Shown here piece after piece: positions 1 through 10,088 of a stretch of 64,000 nucleotides of DNA (position 1 is its first letter; each line of letters begins with the position of its first letter). The notes below the pieces were generated by a model. That model made no database searches. It saw only the letters and a program-made list of their open reading frames with translations, and was not told the DNA's origin. The DNA lies in NCBI RefSeq assembly GCF_001945445.1, contig NZ_MSXW01000014.1, positions 62,001 to 126,000 of the forward strand, given 5' to 3'. Made by a program: the position numbers and the translations under genes. This DNA is from Pseudomonas sp. PA27(2017). GTDB taxonomy: Bacteria > Pseudomonadota > Gammaproteobacteria > Pseudomonadales > Pseudomonadaceae.

Positions 1-644
1 TCCTTCCAACCGATCAGCGACTCGTCGATCAGCAGCTCGTTGGTCGGCGACAGGTCCAGACCACGGGTACAGATTTCCTCGAACTCTTCGCGGTTGTAGG
101 CGATGCCGCCGCCGGTGCCGCCCATGGTGAAGCTCGGACGGATGATGCACGGGAAGCCGACCTTCTCGAGCACACCGTAGGCTTCTTCCATGCTGTGGGC
201 GATACCCGATACCGGGCAAGCCAGGCCGATGTCCTTCATCGCCCTGTCGAAACGCGAGCGGTCTTCGGCCTTGTCGATGGTGTCGGCGTTGGCACCGATC
301 ATCTCGACGCCGAACTTCTCCAGCACACCGTGACGCTCCAGATCCAGCGCACAGTTCAGCGCGGTCTGGCCGCCCATGGTCGGCAGCAGGGCGTCGGGGC
401 GCTCCTTCTCGATGATCTTGGCCACGGTGGCCCATTTGATCGGCTCGATGTAGGTGGCGTCGGCCATGGCCGGGTCGGTCATGATGGTGGCCGGGTTGGA
501 GTTCACCAGGATGACGCGGAAGCCTTCCTCGCGCAGGGCCTTGCAGGCCTGGGCGCCGGAATAGTCGAACTCGCACGCCTGGCCGATGACGATGGGGCCG
601 GCGCCGAGAATCAGGATACTTTTGATGTCTGTACGTTTTGGCAT
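1..644 (-). CDS. carB: Carbamoyl-phosphate synthase large subunit, N-terminal part (partial)
   Basis: This is the first about 214 residues of CarB; the rest lies beyond the left edge. CarB uses ammonia passed from CarA, bicarbonate and two ATP to make carbamoyl phosphate for arginine and pyrimidines. The visible part opens with [19 protein letters not shown] and the family-typical Gln-Ala-Cys-Glu-Phe-Asp-Tyr-Ser-Gly stretch, then reaches the glycine-rich ATP-grasp loop (Thr-Met-Gly-Gly-Thr-Gly-Gly-Gly). The ATG is preceded by a purine-rich GAGAGAGAT ribosome site. carA ends 36 nt upstream, so the two are cotranscribed. In P. aeruginosa I recall an extra gene between carA and carB; it is absent here. 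Confidence 0.97.
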   Translation of the reverse strand, partial: MPKRTDIKSILILGAGPIVIGQACEFDYSGAQACKALREEGFRVILVNSNPATIMTDPAMADATYIEPIKWATVAKIIEKERPDALLPTMGGQTALNCALDLERHGVLEKFGVEMIGANADTIDKAEDRSRFDRAMKDIGLACPVSGIAHSMEEAYGVLEKVGFPCIIRPSFTMGGTGGGIAYNREEFEEICTRGLDLSPTNELLIDESLIGWK

Positions 645-680
645 TTTATCTCTCTCGAATCCGTAGGTCAGTCGGCGGGC

Positions 681-1817
681 TTAGCGGCGCTTGGCCATGG
701 CTTCGATGAAGCGGTCGAACAGCGGGGCGACATCGTTCGGGCCCGGGCTGGCTTCGGGGTGACCCTGGAAGCTGAAGGCGTCCTTGTCGGTACGCTCGAT
801 GCCCTGCAGGGTGCCGTCGAACAGCGACTTGTGGATCGGGCGCAGATTGCTCGGCAGGCTGCTCTCGTCCACGGCGAAACCGTGGTTCTGGCTGGTGATC
901 ATCACCACGCCGGTGTCGAGATCCTGTACCGGGTGGTTGGCACCGTGGTGGCCGTGGCCCATTTTCAGGGTCTTGGCGCCGGAGGCCAGGGCCAGCAGCT
1001 GGTGGCCAAGGCAGATGCCGAATACCGGGATATCGGTTTCCAGAACGTCCTTGATCGCCTGAATGGCGTAGTCACATGGCTCGGGGTCGCCAGGACCGTT
1101 GGACAGGAACACGCCGTCGGGATTGAGCGCCAGCACTTCGCTGGCCGGCGTCTGCGCCGGCACCACGGTCAGGCGGCAACCGCGCTCGACCAGCATACGC
1201 AGGATGTTCAGCTTGACGCCGTAGTCGTAGGCGACCACATGGTACGGCAGCTCGCTGGCAGCGATCTCGGGATGGCTGTCGTCTTTCAGGTTCCACACAC
1301 TGGAGCGCCACTCGTAGCGCTCGGTGCAGCTGACTTCCTTGGCCAGGTCCATGCCTTTCAGGCCCGGGAAGCCACGCGCCAGCTCCAGGGCTTTTTCCTC
1401 GGTGGCGTCGGCGCCAACCAGGATGCAGCCGTTCTGGGAGCCTTTTTCACGCAGGATGCGGGTCAGGCGGCGGGTATCGATACCGGCGATGGCGACGGTG
1501 CCGTTTTCCTTGAGGTAATCAGGCAGCGACTGCTTGTTACGCCAGTTGCTGGCGATCAGCGGCAGATCGCGAATGATCAGGCCAGCAGCCCAGACGCGAT
1601 CGGACTCGGCGTCTTCCGGCGTGGTGCCGGTATTGCCGATGTGTGGATAGGTCAGGGTAACGATCTGCTGGGCATAAGACGGATCGGTAAGAATTTCCTG
1701 ATAGCCGGTCATGGCGGTGTTGAACACCACCTCCCCGACAGTTTGGCCGTCGGCCCCGATGGCCTCGCCGCGAAAAATGCTGCCGTCAGCAAGGGCGAGT
1801 ATGGCTGGCTTACTCAA
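681..1817 (-). CDS. carA: Carbamoyl-phosphate synthase small (glutaminase) subunit
   Basis: CarA hydrolyses glutamine and channels ammonia to CarB. I place the start at a TTG codon (1817-1815), which gives 378 residues beginning Met-Ser-Lys-Pro-Ala-Ile-Leu-Ala-Leu. A strong GGGAGG ribosome site lies 5 nt upstream, and the family begins at this point. A longer reading to 1844 has no such support. The C-terminal half is a class I glutamine amidotransferase, and its catalytic triad is visible: Cys269 in Gly-Ile-Cys-Leu-Gly-His, and His353 and Glu355 in Gly-His-Pro-Glu-Ala-Ser. These are the E. coli residue numbers. The TTG overlaps the stop of a small leader ORF, and an intrinsic terminator lies about 40 nt upstream, so attenuation control is likely. 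Confidence 0.97.
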   Translation of the reverse strand: MSKPAILALADGSIFRGEAIGADGQTVGEVVFNTAMTGYQEILTDPSYAQQIVTLTYPHIGNTGTTPEDAESDRVWAAGLIIRDLPLIASNWRNKQSLPDYLKENGTVAIAGIDTRRLTRILREKGSQNGCILVGADATEEKALELARGFPGLKGMDLAKEVSCTERYEWRSSVWNLKDDSHPEIAASELPYHVVAYDYGVKLNILRMLVERGCRLTVVPAQTPASEVLALNPDGVFLSNGPGDPEPCDYAIQAIKDVLETDIPVFGICLGHQLLALASGAKTLKMGHGHHGANHPVQDLDTGVVMITSQNHGFAVDESSLPSNLRPIHKSLFDGTLQGIERTDKDAFSFQGHPEASPGPNDVAPLFDRFIEAMAKRR

Positions 1818-1906
1818 GAAGACCTCCCGTAGATCGTGGAGCAAACGCAGATTGTAAAAAAGCGGGATGACGTGTGAAGGTCATCCCGCTTTTTTGATTG
1901 ATTCAT
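1814..1906 (-). CDS. Putative carAB leader peptide (30 aa) spanning the attenuator
   Basis: This short ORF starts at ATG (1906-1904), reads [16 protein letters not shown] and continues through the whole terminator hairpin and its U-tract. It stops at a TGA that overlaps the TTG start of carA (TTGA). It has only a weak ribosome site, and an in-frame upstream TTG is possible. A leader ORF running through an intrinsic terminator just before a pyrimidine gene is the arrangement of E. coli pyrBI, where ribosome-polymerase coupling under low UTP prevents termination. The geometry is seen directly; translation and regulation are inferred. Confidence 0.4.
   Translation of the reverse strand: MNQSKKRDDLHTSSRFFTICVCSTIYGRSS
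1856..1895 (-). terminator. Intrinsic terminator / attenuator in the carA leader
   Basis: A perfect 11-bp stem (1861-1871 with 1880-1890) encloses an 8-nt loop. On the minus strand it is followed by five to six T, and on the plus strand it is flanked by A/T as well. It sits 44 nt upstream of the carA TTG and about 160 nt past dapB. It could end dapB transcripts, but its place inside the carA leader ORF favours an attenuator role. Confidence 0.8.
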
Positions 1907-1917
1907 TCTGCGCAACT

Positions 1918-1935
1918 TTTAGTGGACACACTAAA
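1918..1935. promoter_or_regulatory. Perfect 7+4+7 palindrome upstream of the carA leader
   Basis: The arms TTTAGTG and CACTAAA are separated by GACA. The palindrome lies just upstream of the leader ORF start, where the carAB promoter or an operator is expected. I do not recognise it as a known operator; an ArgR, PurR-like or other site is possible. Confidence 0.3.
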
Positions 1936-2054
1936 GCGGAAAGCTTACAGGAAAAGTGCCTTTTTCGAAAGGCGTTCAAGGCCAAAAACCTGAAATCCGA
2001 TCCGCGGCCGCCCCTGACAACCACCGAGGGCGCCATTGGCACCCTCGATTTCGG

Positions 2055-2918
<864 letters not shown>

Positions 2919-4046
2919 TTAAAGGTCGCCGAAGAAGCGCTTCACGCCTTCGAACCAGCCATTGGCCTTGGGCGAATTGGAGCTGTTGCCCACCAGGGAC
3001 TGACGAAACTCTTCGAGCAGCTCGCGCTGGCGACGGTCGAGATTGACCGGCGTTTCCACCGCCACCTTGCACATCAGATCGCCCGCACCGCCGCCACGCA
3101 CCGGGGCGACGCCCTTGCCGCGCAGACGGAACAACTTGCCGGTCTGGGTGCCTTCCGGAATCTTCAGTTTGACCCGACCATCGAGGGTCGGCACTTCCAG
3201 CTCGCCGCCCAGAGCCGCATCGACGAAGCTGATCGGCACCTCGCAATACAGGTGCTTGCCGTCACGCTGGAAGATCGCGTGCTCGCGCACGTTGACCACC
3301 ACGTACAGATCACCCGCCGGGCCGCCCAGGGTTCCCGCCTCGCCCTCACCGGACAGACGGATGCGGTCGCCGGTATCGACACCGGCCGGTACCTTGACCG
3401 ACAGGGTCTTGTGTTCTTCGACACGACCATGGCCATGGCAGGAGCCGCAGGGATCGGTGATCATCTTGCCGCTGCCGTGGCAGCGCGGGCAGGTCTGCTG
3501 CACCGAGAAGAAGCCCTGCTGCATGCGCACCTGGCCGATACCGCCGCAAGTGGTACAGGTCACCGGGCTTGTGCCCTTCTTGGCACCCGAGCCATCGCAG
3601 GTCTTGCAGTTGACCAGGGTCGGCACGCGAATGGTCACCGTGGTGCCACGTACCGCCTCTTCGAGATCCAGCTCCAGGGTGTAGCGCAAGTCACTACCGC
3701 GCTGAGCACCGCCGCGCTGGCCACCACGCTGACCGCCGAAGAAGTCACTGAACACATCGCCGAAGATGTCGGAGAAATTCGCGCCGCCACCACCAAAGCC
3801 GCCACCGCCGCCCATTTGCGGGTCGACGCCTGCATGACCGTACTGATCGTAGGCGCTGCGCTTGCCGGCATCGGACAGCACTTCGTAGGCCTCGTTGGCT
3901 TCCTTGAAGGCATCTTCGGCCGCTTTGTCGCCGGGATTGCGATCGGGGTGATGCTTCATCGCCAGGCGACGGTAAGCCTTCTTCAGCTCCGCCTCACTGG
4001 CACCGCGCTCGACCCCGAGCACTTCGTAGTAGTCACGTTTAGACAT
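2919..4046 (-). CDS. dnaJ: Chaperone protein DnaJ (Hsp40)
   Basis: This 375-residue co-chaperone stimulates DnaK ATPase and delivers unfolded clients. Domains in order: a J domain (about 1-70) with the His-Pro-Asp motif near residues 33-35; a Gly/Phe-rich linker containing Gly-Gly-Gly-Gly-Gly-Phe-Gly runs; a zinc-binding region with four CxxCxGxG-type repeats; and a C-terminal substrate-binding domain. It is the last gene of the grpE-dnaK-dnaJ operon, 123 nt after dnaK, and should be heat-induced from the promoter upstream of grpE. Confidence 0.98.
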   Translation of the reverse strand: MSKRDYYEVLGVERGASEAELKKAYRRLAMKHHPDRNPGDKAAEDAFKEANEAYEVLSDAGKRSAYDQYGHAGVDPQMGGGGGFGGGGANFSDIFGDVFSDFFGGQRGGQRGGAQRGSDLRYTLELDLEEAVRGTTVTIRVPTLVNCKTCDGSGAKKGTSPVTCTTCGGIGQVRMQQGFFSVQQTCPRCHGSGKMITDPCGSCHGHGRVEEHKTLSVKVPAGVDTGDRIRLSGEGEAGTLGGPAGDLYVVVNVREHAIFQRDGKHLYCEVPISFVDAALGGELEVPTLDGRVKLKIPEGTQTGKLFRLRGKGVAPVRGGGAGDLMCKVAVETPVNLDRRQRELLEEFRQSLVGNSSNSPKANGWFEGVKRFFGDL

Positions 4047-4090
4047 GGGTTTCTAGCACTCTCAAAATTCTTACCGTCCAGACACGCCAA

Positions 4091-4148
4091 CGCGGGAGCA
4101 AGCCCCCGCGCGGCGGATCGCCCTGTCACACCGCGGTGCGGCAGGGCG
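4091..4148 (-). other. Two hairpins in the dnaK-dnaJ intergenic region
   Basis: The first stem is CGCGGG/CCCGCG (4091-4096 with 4105-4110). The second is CGCCCTG/CAGGGCG (4119-4125 with 4142-4148). Neither is followed by a T-run, so they look like intercistronic mRNA structures that could stabilise or process the dnaK message rather than full terminators. Confidence 0.4.
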
Positions 4149-4169
4149 TAAACACAGGCAAGCCGGGGC

Positions 4170-6095
4170 TTACTTGTTGTCCTTGACTTCCTCGAACTCG
4201 GCGTCGACGACGTCGTCGGCAGAGCCCTTGGTTTCGCCAGCATCCGCCGCACCGGCGCCGGCAGCACCTGGCTGCGGCTGCTCGGCGTACATCTTCTGCG
4301 CCAGCGGAGTGGTGGCTTCGGACAGTGCGTTCATCTTCGCTTCGATGGCCGCCTTGTCGTCGCCCTTCACGGCAACTTCCAGCTCGCCCAGAGCGGTTTC
4401 GATGGCCGCTTTCTCTTCCACAGTGGCCTTGTCGCCGGCTTCGGTGAGCATCTTGCGGGTCGCGTGCACCAGCTGGTCACCCTGGTTGCGTGCGCCAGCC
4501 AGCTCTTCGAACTTGCGGTCTTCCTCGGCATTGGCCTCGGCGTCGCGCACCATACGCTCGATCTCGTCATCGGACAGGCCGGAGTTTGCCTTGATCACGA
4601 TCGACTGAGTCTTGCCGGTGGCCTTGTCTTTCGCGCCAACGTGCAGGATGCCGTTGGCGTCGATGTCGAAGGTCACTTCGATCTGCGGCACGCCACGGGG
4701 AGCCGGCGGAATCTCGGCCAGGTCGAACTTGCCCAGGGACTTGTTCTGGCCGGCCTGCTTGCGCTCACCCTGCAGCACGTGAATGGTCACGGCGCTCTGG
4801 TTGTCGTCGGCAGTGGAGAACACCTGCGACTTCTTGGTCGGAATGGTGGTGTTCTTCTCGATCAGCGGCGTCATCACGCCACCCATGGTTTCGATACCCA
4901 GGGTCAACGGGGACACGTCGAGCAGCAGCACGTCCTTCACGTCACCAGCCAGTACCGCGCCCTGAATGGCAGCACCCATGGCCACGGCTTCGTCCGGGTT
5001 GACGTCCTTGCGGGCGTCCTTGCCGAAGAAGTCGGCAACGGTCTTCTGCACCAGCGGCATGCGGGTCTGGCCACCGACCAGAATCACGTCGTTGATGGAG
5101 CCGACGTCGATACCGGCGTCCTTCAGCGCGATGCGGCAAGGCTCGATGGTGCGCTGCACCAGGTCCTCGACCAGCGACTCCAGCTTGGAGCGGGAGATCT
5201 TCACGTTCAGGTGCTTCGGCCCGGTCGCGTCTGCAGTGATGTACGGCAGGTTGACGTCGGTCTGCTGGCTCGAGGACAGCTCGATCTTGGCCTTCTCGGC
5301 AGCTTCCTTCAGGCGCTGCATGGCCAGCGGGTCGCCCTTGAGGTTCATGCCGGTTTCTTTCTTGAATTCGTCGACGAGGTAGTCGATCAGACGAATGTCG
5401 AAGTCCTCACCACCGAGGAAGGTGTCGCCATTGGTGGCCAACACTTCGAACTGGTGCTCGCCGTCGACTTCGGCGATCTCGATCACCGACACGTCGAAGG
5501 TACCGCCACCCAGGTCATAGACGATCACGGTGTGGTCGCCCTTGGCCTTGTCCATGCCATAGGCCAGCGCAGCCGCGGTCGGCTCGTTGATGATGCGCTT
5601 GACGTCCAGGCCGGCGATGCGACCAGCGTCCTTGGTAGCCTGACGCTGGCTGTCGTTGAAGTACGCCGGAACGGTGATCACCGCTTCGGTGACGGACTCG
5701 CCGAGGTAGTCTTCGGCGGTCTTCTTCATCTTCTTGAGGATTTCAGCCGAGATTTGCGGCGGCGCCATCTTCTGGCCGTTCACTTCGACCCAGGCGTCGC
5801 CGTTGTCGGCCTTGGAGATCTTGTACGGCACCATCTGAATGTCTTTCTGCACGACTTCTTCGTCGAAACGACGGCCGATCAGACGCTTCACCGCGTACAG
5901 GGTGTTGTGCGGGTTGGTCACCGCCTGGCGTTTGGCGGACTGGCCGACCAGAATTTCGCCATCGTTGGCATACGCGATGATCGACGGCGTGGTGCGCGTG
6001 CCTTCGGCGTTCTCGATGACCTTGACGTTACCGTTTTCAAGAATGGAGACGCAGGAGTTGGTGGTCCCCAGGTCGATACCGATGATTTTGCCCAT
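4170..6095 (-). CDS. dnaK: Chaperone protein DnaK (Hsp70)
   Basis: This 641-residue ATP-dependent chaperone is the full family length. The nucleotide-binding domain (about 1-385) opens with Gly-Ile-Asp-Leu-Gly-Thr-Thr-Asn-Ser and carries the second phosphate motif Asp-Leu-Gly-Gly-Gly-Thr-Phe-Asp. A conserved inter-domain linker (Val-Leu-Leu-Leu-Asp-Val) leads to the substrate domain. The C-terminus ends in Glu-Phe-Glu-Glu-Val-Lys-Asp-Asn-Lys, the proteobacterial DnaK tail. It sits between grpE and dnaJ in the heat-shock operon, with a clear ribosome site (GGGAGAG) before the ATG. Confidence 0.99.
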   Translation of the reverse strand: MGKIIGIDLGTTNSCVSILENGNVKVIENAEGTRTTPSIIAYANDGEILVGQSAKRQAVTNPHNTLYAVKRLIGRRFDEEVVQKDIQMVPYKISKADNGDAWVEVNGQKMAPPQISAEILKKMKKTAEDYLGESVTEAVITVPAYFNDSQRQATKDAGRIAGLDVKRIINEPTAAALAYGMDKAKGDHTVIVYDLGGGTFDVSVIEIAEVDGEHQFEVLATNGDTFLGGEDFDIRLIDYLVDEFKKETGMNLKGDPLAMQRLKEAAEKAKIELSSSQQTDVNLPYITADATGPKHLNVKISRSKLESLVEDLVQRTIEPCRIALKDAGIDVGSINDVILVGGQTRMPLVQKTVADFFGKDARKDVNPDEAVAMGAAIQGAVLAGDVKDVLLLDVSPLTLGIETMGGVMTPLIEKNTTIPTKKSQVFSTADDNQSAVTIHVLQGERKQAGQNKSLGKFDLAEIPPAPRGVPQIEVTFDIDANGILHVGAKDKATGKTQSIVIKANSGLSDDEIERMVRDAEANAEEDRKFEELAGARNQGDQLVHATRKMLTEAGDKATVEEKAAIETALGELEVAVKGDDKAAIEAKMNALSEATTPLAQKMYAEQPQPGAAGAGAADAGETKGSADDVVDAEFEEVKDNK

Positions 6096-6121
6096 TTCAC
6101 TCTCCCGAAACTTTGATATAT

Positions 6122-6147
6122 CCGCAGCGTTGTCGTGACCGCTGCGG
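6122..6147 (-). other. Hairpin in the grpE-dnaK intergenic region
   Basis: A perfect 8-bp stem (CCGCAGCG with CGCTGCGG) encloses a 10-nt loop. It lies about 25 nt upstream of the dnaK start and has no T-run. It may set the relative levels of grpE and dnaK by processing or partial termination; the role is inferred. Confidence 0.45.
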
Positions 6148-6194
6148 TAGCACTAATACGCTTGACTTACTAAATGGGGCTGAGCCCGCCGATT

Positions 6195-6761
6195 TCAAGC
6201 CTGCTCATCGATCGATGGCGGCGCTTCGGCCGGTGCCTTGCTGACCACGACCATGGCCGGGCGCAACAGACGACCATTGAGCATGTAGCCCTTCTGGAAC
6301 ACCTTGAGCACACTGTTAGGCTCGACGTTGGTGCTCTCCTGCATGGCCATCGCCTGGTGGTGCTCCGGATTGAACGGCGCACCGTGTGGGTCGATGGCTT
6401 CCAGCTGGTGACGCTTGAGGGTGTCGAGCAGCAGCTTGAGCGTTAGCTCCATACCCTCGCGTACCGCCTTGATCGAATCGTCATCGGCACTCGACAGCTC
6501 GAGACCACGCTCGAGGCTGTCGACCACTGGCAACAGGTCATTGGCAAATTTCTCGAGGGCGAATTTATGCGCCTTCTCGACATCCTGCTCAGCGCGACGG
6601 CGCACGTTCTGCAGATCGGCAGCCATGCGCAGCGACTGATCCTGCGCAGCCGCCAGTTGCTCTTCCAGCGTTTGCACGCGAGCAGCCAGGTCTTCGCTAG
6701 GCGCTGCGTCGTTCGCTTGCGCTTCGGAAGTCTGCGGATCCAGGTTCTGTTCGTCAGCCAT
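6195..6761 (-). CDS. grpE: Nucleotide exchange factor GrpE
   Basis: GrpE (188 residues) releases ADP from DnaK. It has an acidic, disordered N-terminus, a long coiled-coil helix (about residues 25-95) containing the conserved Asn-Val-Arg-Arg-Arg stretch, and a C-terminal beta domain with the family segment [16 protein letters not shown]. It is the first gene of the chaperone operon, and a heat-shock promoter lies about 50 nt upstream. A good AGGAG site precedes the ATG. Confidence 0.98.
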   Translation of the reverse strand: MADEQNLDPQTSEAQANDAAPSEDLAARVQTLEEQLAAAQDQSLRMAADLQNVRRRAEQDVEKAHKFALEKFANDLLPVVDSLERGLELSSADDDSIKAVREGMELTLKLLLDTLKRHQLEAIDPHGAPFNPEHHQAMAMQESTNVEPNSVLKVFQKGYMLNGRLLRPAMVVVSKAPAEAPPSIDEQA

Positions 6762-6812
6762 GCATTTCTCCTCTGAATGATTCGACGAGCCTCAACTCGC
6801 GCGTCTGCCGCC

Positions 6813-6841
6813 TATATAAGGATGATTTGTAGGGTTTCAAG
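6813..6841 (-). promoter_or_regulatory. Sigma32 heat-shock promoter of grpE-dnaK-dnaJ
   Basis: On the minus strand the sequence is CTTGAAA (6841-6835), a 14-nt spacer, then CTTATATA (6820-6813). This is close to the RpoH consensus CTTGAAA-N(13-15)-CCCCATNT with ideal spacing. It lies about 50 nt upstream of the grpE ATG. Confidence 0.8.
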
Positions 6842-6878
6842 GGCCATGACCACTTTCCGGCAGCCGGTCGTCAGCGTA

Positions 6879-6915
6879 TTGCCACCCCGAGGCGAACCAC
6901 TGTATAAATAACCAG
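6879..6915 (+). promoter_or_regulatory. recN promoter with LexA (SOS) box
   Basis: The hexamers TTGCCA (6879-6884) and TATAAA (6903-6908) are separated by 18 nt. The -10 lies inside a perfect CTG-N10-CAG LexA box (CTGTATAAATAACCAG, 6900-6915). LexA bound there would block polymerase, so recN should be SOS-inducible. Confidence 0.85.
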
Positions 6916-6937
6916 ACAAATCCTGAGAGGCCTCGCC

Positions 6938-8611
6938 ATGCTGGTGCACCTGTCCGTTCATAATTACGCCATCGTCGAACACCTGGATCTGGAACTGGAT
7001 CGAGGCATGAGCGTCATCAGCGGCGAAACGGGCGCCGGCAAGTCGATCATGCTCGACGCCCTCGGCCTGACCCTCGGCGATCGCGCCGACAGCGGCGTGG
7101 TACGGCCCGGCGCCGACAAGGCCGACATCCTGGCCAGCTTCGATCTGGGCGACATTCCCGAAGCCCACGCCTGGCTCGCCGAGCGCGACCTGAACAATGA
7201 CGGCCCGTGCATCCTGCGCCGGGTGATCACCGCCGAAGGCCGCTCGCGCGGCTACATCAACGGTACGCCCTGCCCGCTCGGCGACCTCAAGGCGCTGGGT
7301 GAACTGCTGATCGATATCCACAGCCAGCACGAGCACCAGTCACTACTCAAGACCGACACCCACCGGCGCCTGCTCGACGAATACGCAGGCGTACAGGAGC
7401 TGGCACGCCAGGTACAACTGGCCGCGCAACGCTGGAAACAGACCCGCAGCGAGCTCGAGCGCGTGACCTCCCAGGGCGACGAGCAACGCGCCCGCCATCA
7501 GTTGCTCAGCTACCAGCTCGAAGAACTGGACAATCTCGGCCTGGGTGACCATGAGCTGGAGCAACTGGAGCAGGATCACAAGGCCCTGACCAACGCCGAA
7601 AGCCTGCTCGGCGCCTGCCGCCAGGTCATCGACCAATGCAGCGAGAGCGATGCCGGCAACGTGCTGTCGGTACTTACCGCCAGCCTCAACCGCCTCGGCA
7701 GCCTGCAAGGCCAACCAGGCGCGCTGAACGAAGCCACCAACCTGCTGGCCAGCGCGCAGATCCAGATCGAAGAGGCCGTGGGCGAGCTCAACCGCTTTCT
7801 CGACCACTTCGACGCCGACCCCGAGCGCCAGCAGCAACTCGAAGAGCGCCTGGACACCATCTACACCCTGGCTCGCAAACACCGCATCCACCCCAGCGAA
7901 CTGCCCGCGATGCAGCAGCAGCTGTTCGATGAACTGGAAGGCCTGAACGCCGATGACCAGGCCGCCGAACGCCTGGGCGAGGAGCTTGCTGCCTACGGTC
8001 GTCATTACCAGGAAAAGGCCGCCGAACTAAGTGCCAAGCGGCAGAGAGCCGCCGGCAAGCTGGGCAAGGCCGTGGAAAAGGAAATGCAGACCCTGGGCAT
8101 GCCGGGCGGGCGCTTCAGCATCCAGCTGCAACCCATCGATGGCAACGAGCCAAATGCAAACGGCCTGGAACAGGTCGAGTTTCTGGTCAGCGCCAACCCC
8201 GGGCAGCCGATCAAGGCTCTGGCCAAGGTCGCCTCGGGCGGCGAGCTGTCGCGCATCAGCCTGGCCATTCAGGTCATCACCGCACAAACCTCGCGCGTGC
8301 CGACGCTGGTGTTCGACGAGGTGGATGTGGGCATCGGCGGCCCGACCGCCGAGGTAGTCGGGCAATTGCTACGCCGGTTGGGCGAACGGGGTCAGGTACT
8401 GACCGTAACCCACCTGCCGCAAGTCGCCGCACAAGGCCACCAGCACCTGTTCGTGCATAAGGTACGCGGCAGCAATGCCACCCGCACGGCGGTCAGCAAA
8501 CTGGGTGAAACCCAGCGCATCGAGGAAGTCGCACGCATGCTGGGCGGCATCGACCTTACTGACGAATCTCTGGCTCACGCCCGCAAGCTGGTCAGCAACG
8601 CCCAGAGCTGA
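6938..8611 (+). CDS. recN: DNA repair protein RecN
   Basis: RecN (557 residues) is an SMC-like ATPase that acts early in double-strand break repair. Walker A (Gly-Glu-Thr-Gly-Ala-Gly-Lys-Ser) is at residues 29-36. Long coiled-coil arms occupy the middle, followed by the ABC signature region Leu-Ala-Lys-Val-Ala-Ser-Gly-Gly-Glu-Leu-Ser-Arg and a Walker B Leu-Val-Phe-Asp-Glu-Val-Asp. The gene is divergent from grpE and is headed by a LexA box. A bidirectional terminator separates it from the convergent fur gene. Confidence 0.98.
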   Translation: MLVHLSVHNYAIVEHLDLELDRGMSVISGETGAGKSIMLDALGLTLGDRADSGVVRPGADKADILASFDLGDIPEAHAWLAERDLNNDGPCILRRVITAEGRSRGYINGTPCPLGDLKALGELLIDIHSQHEHQSLLKTDTHRRLLDEYAGVQELARQVQLAAQRWKQTRSELERVTSQGDEQRARHQLLSYQLEELDNLGLGDHELEQLEQDHKALTNAESLLGACRQVIDQCSESDAGNVLSVLTASLNRLGSLQGQPGALNEATNLLASAQIQIEEAVGELNRFLDHFDADPERQQQLEERLDTIYTLARKHRIHPSELPAMQQQLFDELEGLNADDQAAERLGEELAAYGRHYQEKAAELSAKRQRAAGKLGKAVEKEMQTLGMPGGRFSIQLQPIDGNEPNANGLEQVEFLVSANPGQPIKALAKVASGGELSRISLAIQVITAQTSRVPTLVFDEVDVGIGGPTAEVVGQLLRRLGERGQVLTVTHLPQVAAQGHQHLFVHKVRGSNATRTAVSKLGETQRIEEVARMLGGIDLTDESLAHARKLVSNAQS

Positions 8612-8642
8612 TCGGCGGCAAAAAGCTTTTCCGACAGACATG

Positions 8643-8668
8643 AAAAAGGCGACCTGAGTCGCCTTTTT
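8643..8668. terminator. Bidirectional terminator between recN and fur
   Basis: The stem GGCGAC/GTCGCC (8648-8653 with 8658-8663) has a CTGA loop, five A before and five T after. It serves both converging genes. Confidence 0.9.
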
Positions 8669-8683
8669 CGTCAACCGATATGC

Positions 8684-9091
8684 TTACTTGGCAGTGCGAC
8701 GTACGTAGAGCACCAGATTGTGATCCACCAGCTCGAAACCGTGCTCACGAACGATCTCCTTCTGGCGTTTCTCGATCTCGGCATCGAAGAATTCGATCAC
8801 GTCGCCGGTATCCACGCACACCATATGGTCATGGTGGCCGCCATCGGCCAGTTCGAACACGGCATGGCCGCCATCGAAGTTGTGGCGCACCACCAGGCCA
8901 GCGGCCTCGAACTGGGTCAGAACCCGGTAGACGGTTGCCAGACCGACATCTTCGCCCGCATCCATCAGCGACTTGTAGACATCTTCTGCACTCATGTGAC
9001 GCTGCTCGGCAGAGTCCAGCATCTGCAGGATTTTGACCCGTGGCAGGGTCACTTTCAGGCCAGCTTTGCGCAGTTCGCTATTTTCAACCAT
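8684..9091 (-). CDS. fur: Ferric uptake regulator Fur
   Basis: Fur (135 residues) is the Fe2+-dependent repressor of iron uptake. The N-terminal winged helix contains Gly-Leu-Lys-Val-Thr-Leu-Pro-Arg-Val-Lys-Ile-Leu and the recognition region Ala-Thr-Val-Tyr-Arg-Val-Leu. The dimer/metal domain carries the His-rich Gly-Gly-His-His-Asp-His-Met-Val-Cys. As in other pseudomonads, the C-terminal CxxC pair seen in E. coli Fur is missing. It is divergent from bamE with overlapping upstream regions. A likely target in this window is the heme receptor/operon at 48-55 kb. Confidence 0.98.
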   Translation of the reverse strand: MVENSELRKAGLKVTLPRVKILQMLDSAEQRHMSAEDVYKSLMDAGEDVGLATVYRVLTQFEAAGLVVRHNFDGGHAVFELADGGHHDHMVCVDTGDVIEFFDAEIEKRQKEIVREHGFELVDHNLVLYVRRTAK

Positions 9092-9114
9092 GGTCTGCTT
9101 TCTCGCGGAAGCGC

Positions 9115-9143
9115 TTCGCAGCTTCCCTTATTGCGGGTATGAT
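9115..9143 (+). promoter_or_regulatory. Sigma70 promoter of bamE
   Basis: TTCGCA (9115-9120), a 17-nt spacer and TATGAT (9138-9143) lie 45 nt upstream of the bamE ATG, in the fur-bamE divergent region. Confidence 0.55.
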
Positions 9144-9187
9144 CGGGGTTTACGTTGCCCAGCCAAGATAGTGGAAGACGCCCACCG

Positions 9188-9697
9188 ATGCAAAAAACCA
9201 GACTCCTGCTGACCAGCCTCACCTTCATGGGGCTCATCGCACTCGCCGGTTGCTCATTCCCCGGGGTTTATAAAATCGACATCCAACAGGGCAATGTCGT
9301 CACGCAGGATATGATAGACCAGTTGCGCCCTGGAATGACCCGGCGCCAAGTACGGTTTATCATGGGTAACCCGCTGATCACGGACACTTTCCACGCCAAT
9401 CGCTGGGACTATCTGTACAGCATGCAGGCCGGCGGTAGCCAGCGTCAGCAGGAGCGCGTGACGCTCAATTTCGATGGTAACGATCAATTGGTAGGCCTGT
9501 CCGGCGACTTCATGCCTGGCACTAGCCGCGACGATCAGATCCTCGGCCGCGACGGCGCCCCTGAACAGGCGCCGAACCAACAGCAGGACGAGCCAGCTGC
9601 ACCGGGCTCGCTGCTCGAGCAGATCCAGCGCGACGTCGACAATGTCGAAACCGTACCGGTACCGACCCCGGAACCGCTGGAAACTTCGCCTCAGTAA
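9188..9697 (+). CDS. bamE: Outer-membrane assembly lipoprotein BamE (OmlA/SmpA)
   Basis: BamE is a small lipoprotein of the BAM complex that inserts beta-barrel proteins into the outer membrane. I start at the ATG giving [13 protein letters not shown], because the signal peptide then ends in a lipobox Leu-Ala-Gly-Cys with Cys22 as the lipid site. The upstream extension is not conserved. The SmpA/OmlA fold is seen in [10 protein letters not shown] and Met-Gly-Asn-Pro-Leu. A Pro/Glu-rich C-terminal tail, usual in Pseudomonas OmlA, brings it to 169 residues. It is divergent from fur. Confidence 0.96.
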   Translation: MQKTRLLLTSLTFMGLIALAGCSFPGVYKIDIQQGNVVTQDMIDQLRPGMTRRQVRFIMGNPLITDTFHANRWDYLYSMQAGGSQRQQERVTLNFDGNDQLVGLSGDFMPGTSRDDQILGRDGAPEQAPNQQQDEPAAPGSLLEQIQRDVDNVETVPVPTPEPLETSPQ

Positions 9698-9706
9698 GCA
9701 CACAGC

Positions 9707-9735
9707 AAAAAGCCCCGGCACTGCCGGGGCTTTTT
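9707..9735. terminator. Terminator between bamE and rnfH
   Basis: The stem AGCCCCGG/CCGGGGCT (9711-9718 with 9724-9731) is flanked by A and T runs. It works in both directions for the converging bamE and rnfH transcripts. Confidence 0.9.
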
Positions 9736-9758
9736 CATTGAGCACTGGAACGTGCAAG

Positions 9759-10088
9759 CTAGCGCCGATCGGCGGTGCCTTGCTGCTTCGCCCGCTCCGC
9801 CGCCTGGGCAGCGCGGCGCTTGCGCACTTCCTTGGGATCGGCCAGCAACGGCCGATAGATCTCCACGCGATCACCATCTTCCAGCACTTGCGTATCGGGC
9901 GACGCCACCACTTTGCCGAACAGGCCCAGCGGCGCTTCGGCCAGATCCAGCTCTGGGAAATCCGCCTGCAGCCCGGACTGCAAGGCCGCCTGGCGCACCG
10001 TGCTGTTCGCGGGCAGTTGCAGGGTGATCAGCTTCTGCCGGTCAGGCGCGGCAAAGACCACCTCCACCGACAGCCGATCACTGGCCAT
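9759..10088 (-). CDS. RnfH family protein (UPF0125)
   Basis: This 109-residue protein has a ubiquitin-like beta-grasp fold. I start at ATG 10088 (Met-Ala-Ser-Asp-Arg-Leu-Ser-Val-Glu-Val), which has an AAGGA ribosome site 6 nt upstream. The longer reading to 10118 lies inside ratA. Family features are Gln-Leu-Pro-Ala-Asn-Ser-Thr-Val, the Leu-Gly-Leu-Phe-Gly-Lys segment and the Leu-Glu-Asp-Gly-Asp-Arg-Val-Glu-Ile-Tyr-Arg-Pro-Leu strand, followed by a basic tail. The start overlaps the ratA stop by 11 nt, suggesting translational coupling. The family is genetically linked to ratA; its biochemical role is not established. Confidence 0.9.
   Translation of the reverse strand: MASDRLSVEVVFAAPDRQKLITLQLPANSTVRQAALQSGLQADFPELDLAEAPLGLFGKVVASPDTQVLEDGDRVEIYRPLLADPKEVRKRRAAQAAERAKQQGTADRR

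Noticed and set aside
195..1832. Long plus-strand ORF (545 codons) opposite carA/carB
   Set aside because: It lies in antisense to well-matched carA and carB; GC-rich codon bias makes antisense frames open. It has no recognisable family or ribosome site.
4464..6116. 550-codon plus-strand ORF opposite dnaK
   Set aside because: Antisense shadow of dnaK; composition is unlike real proteins and there is no start signal.
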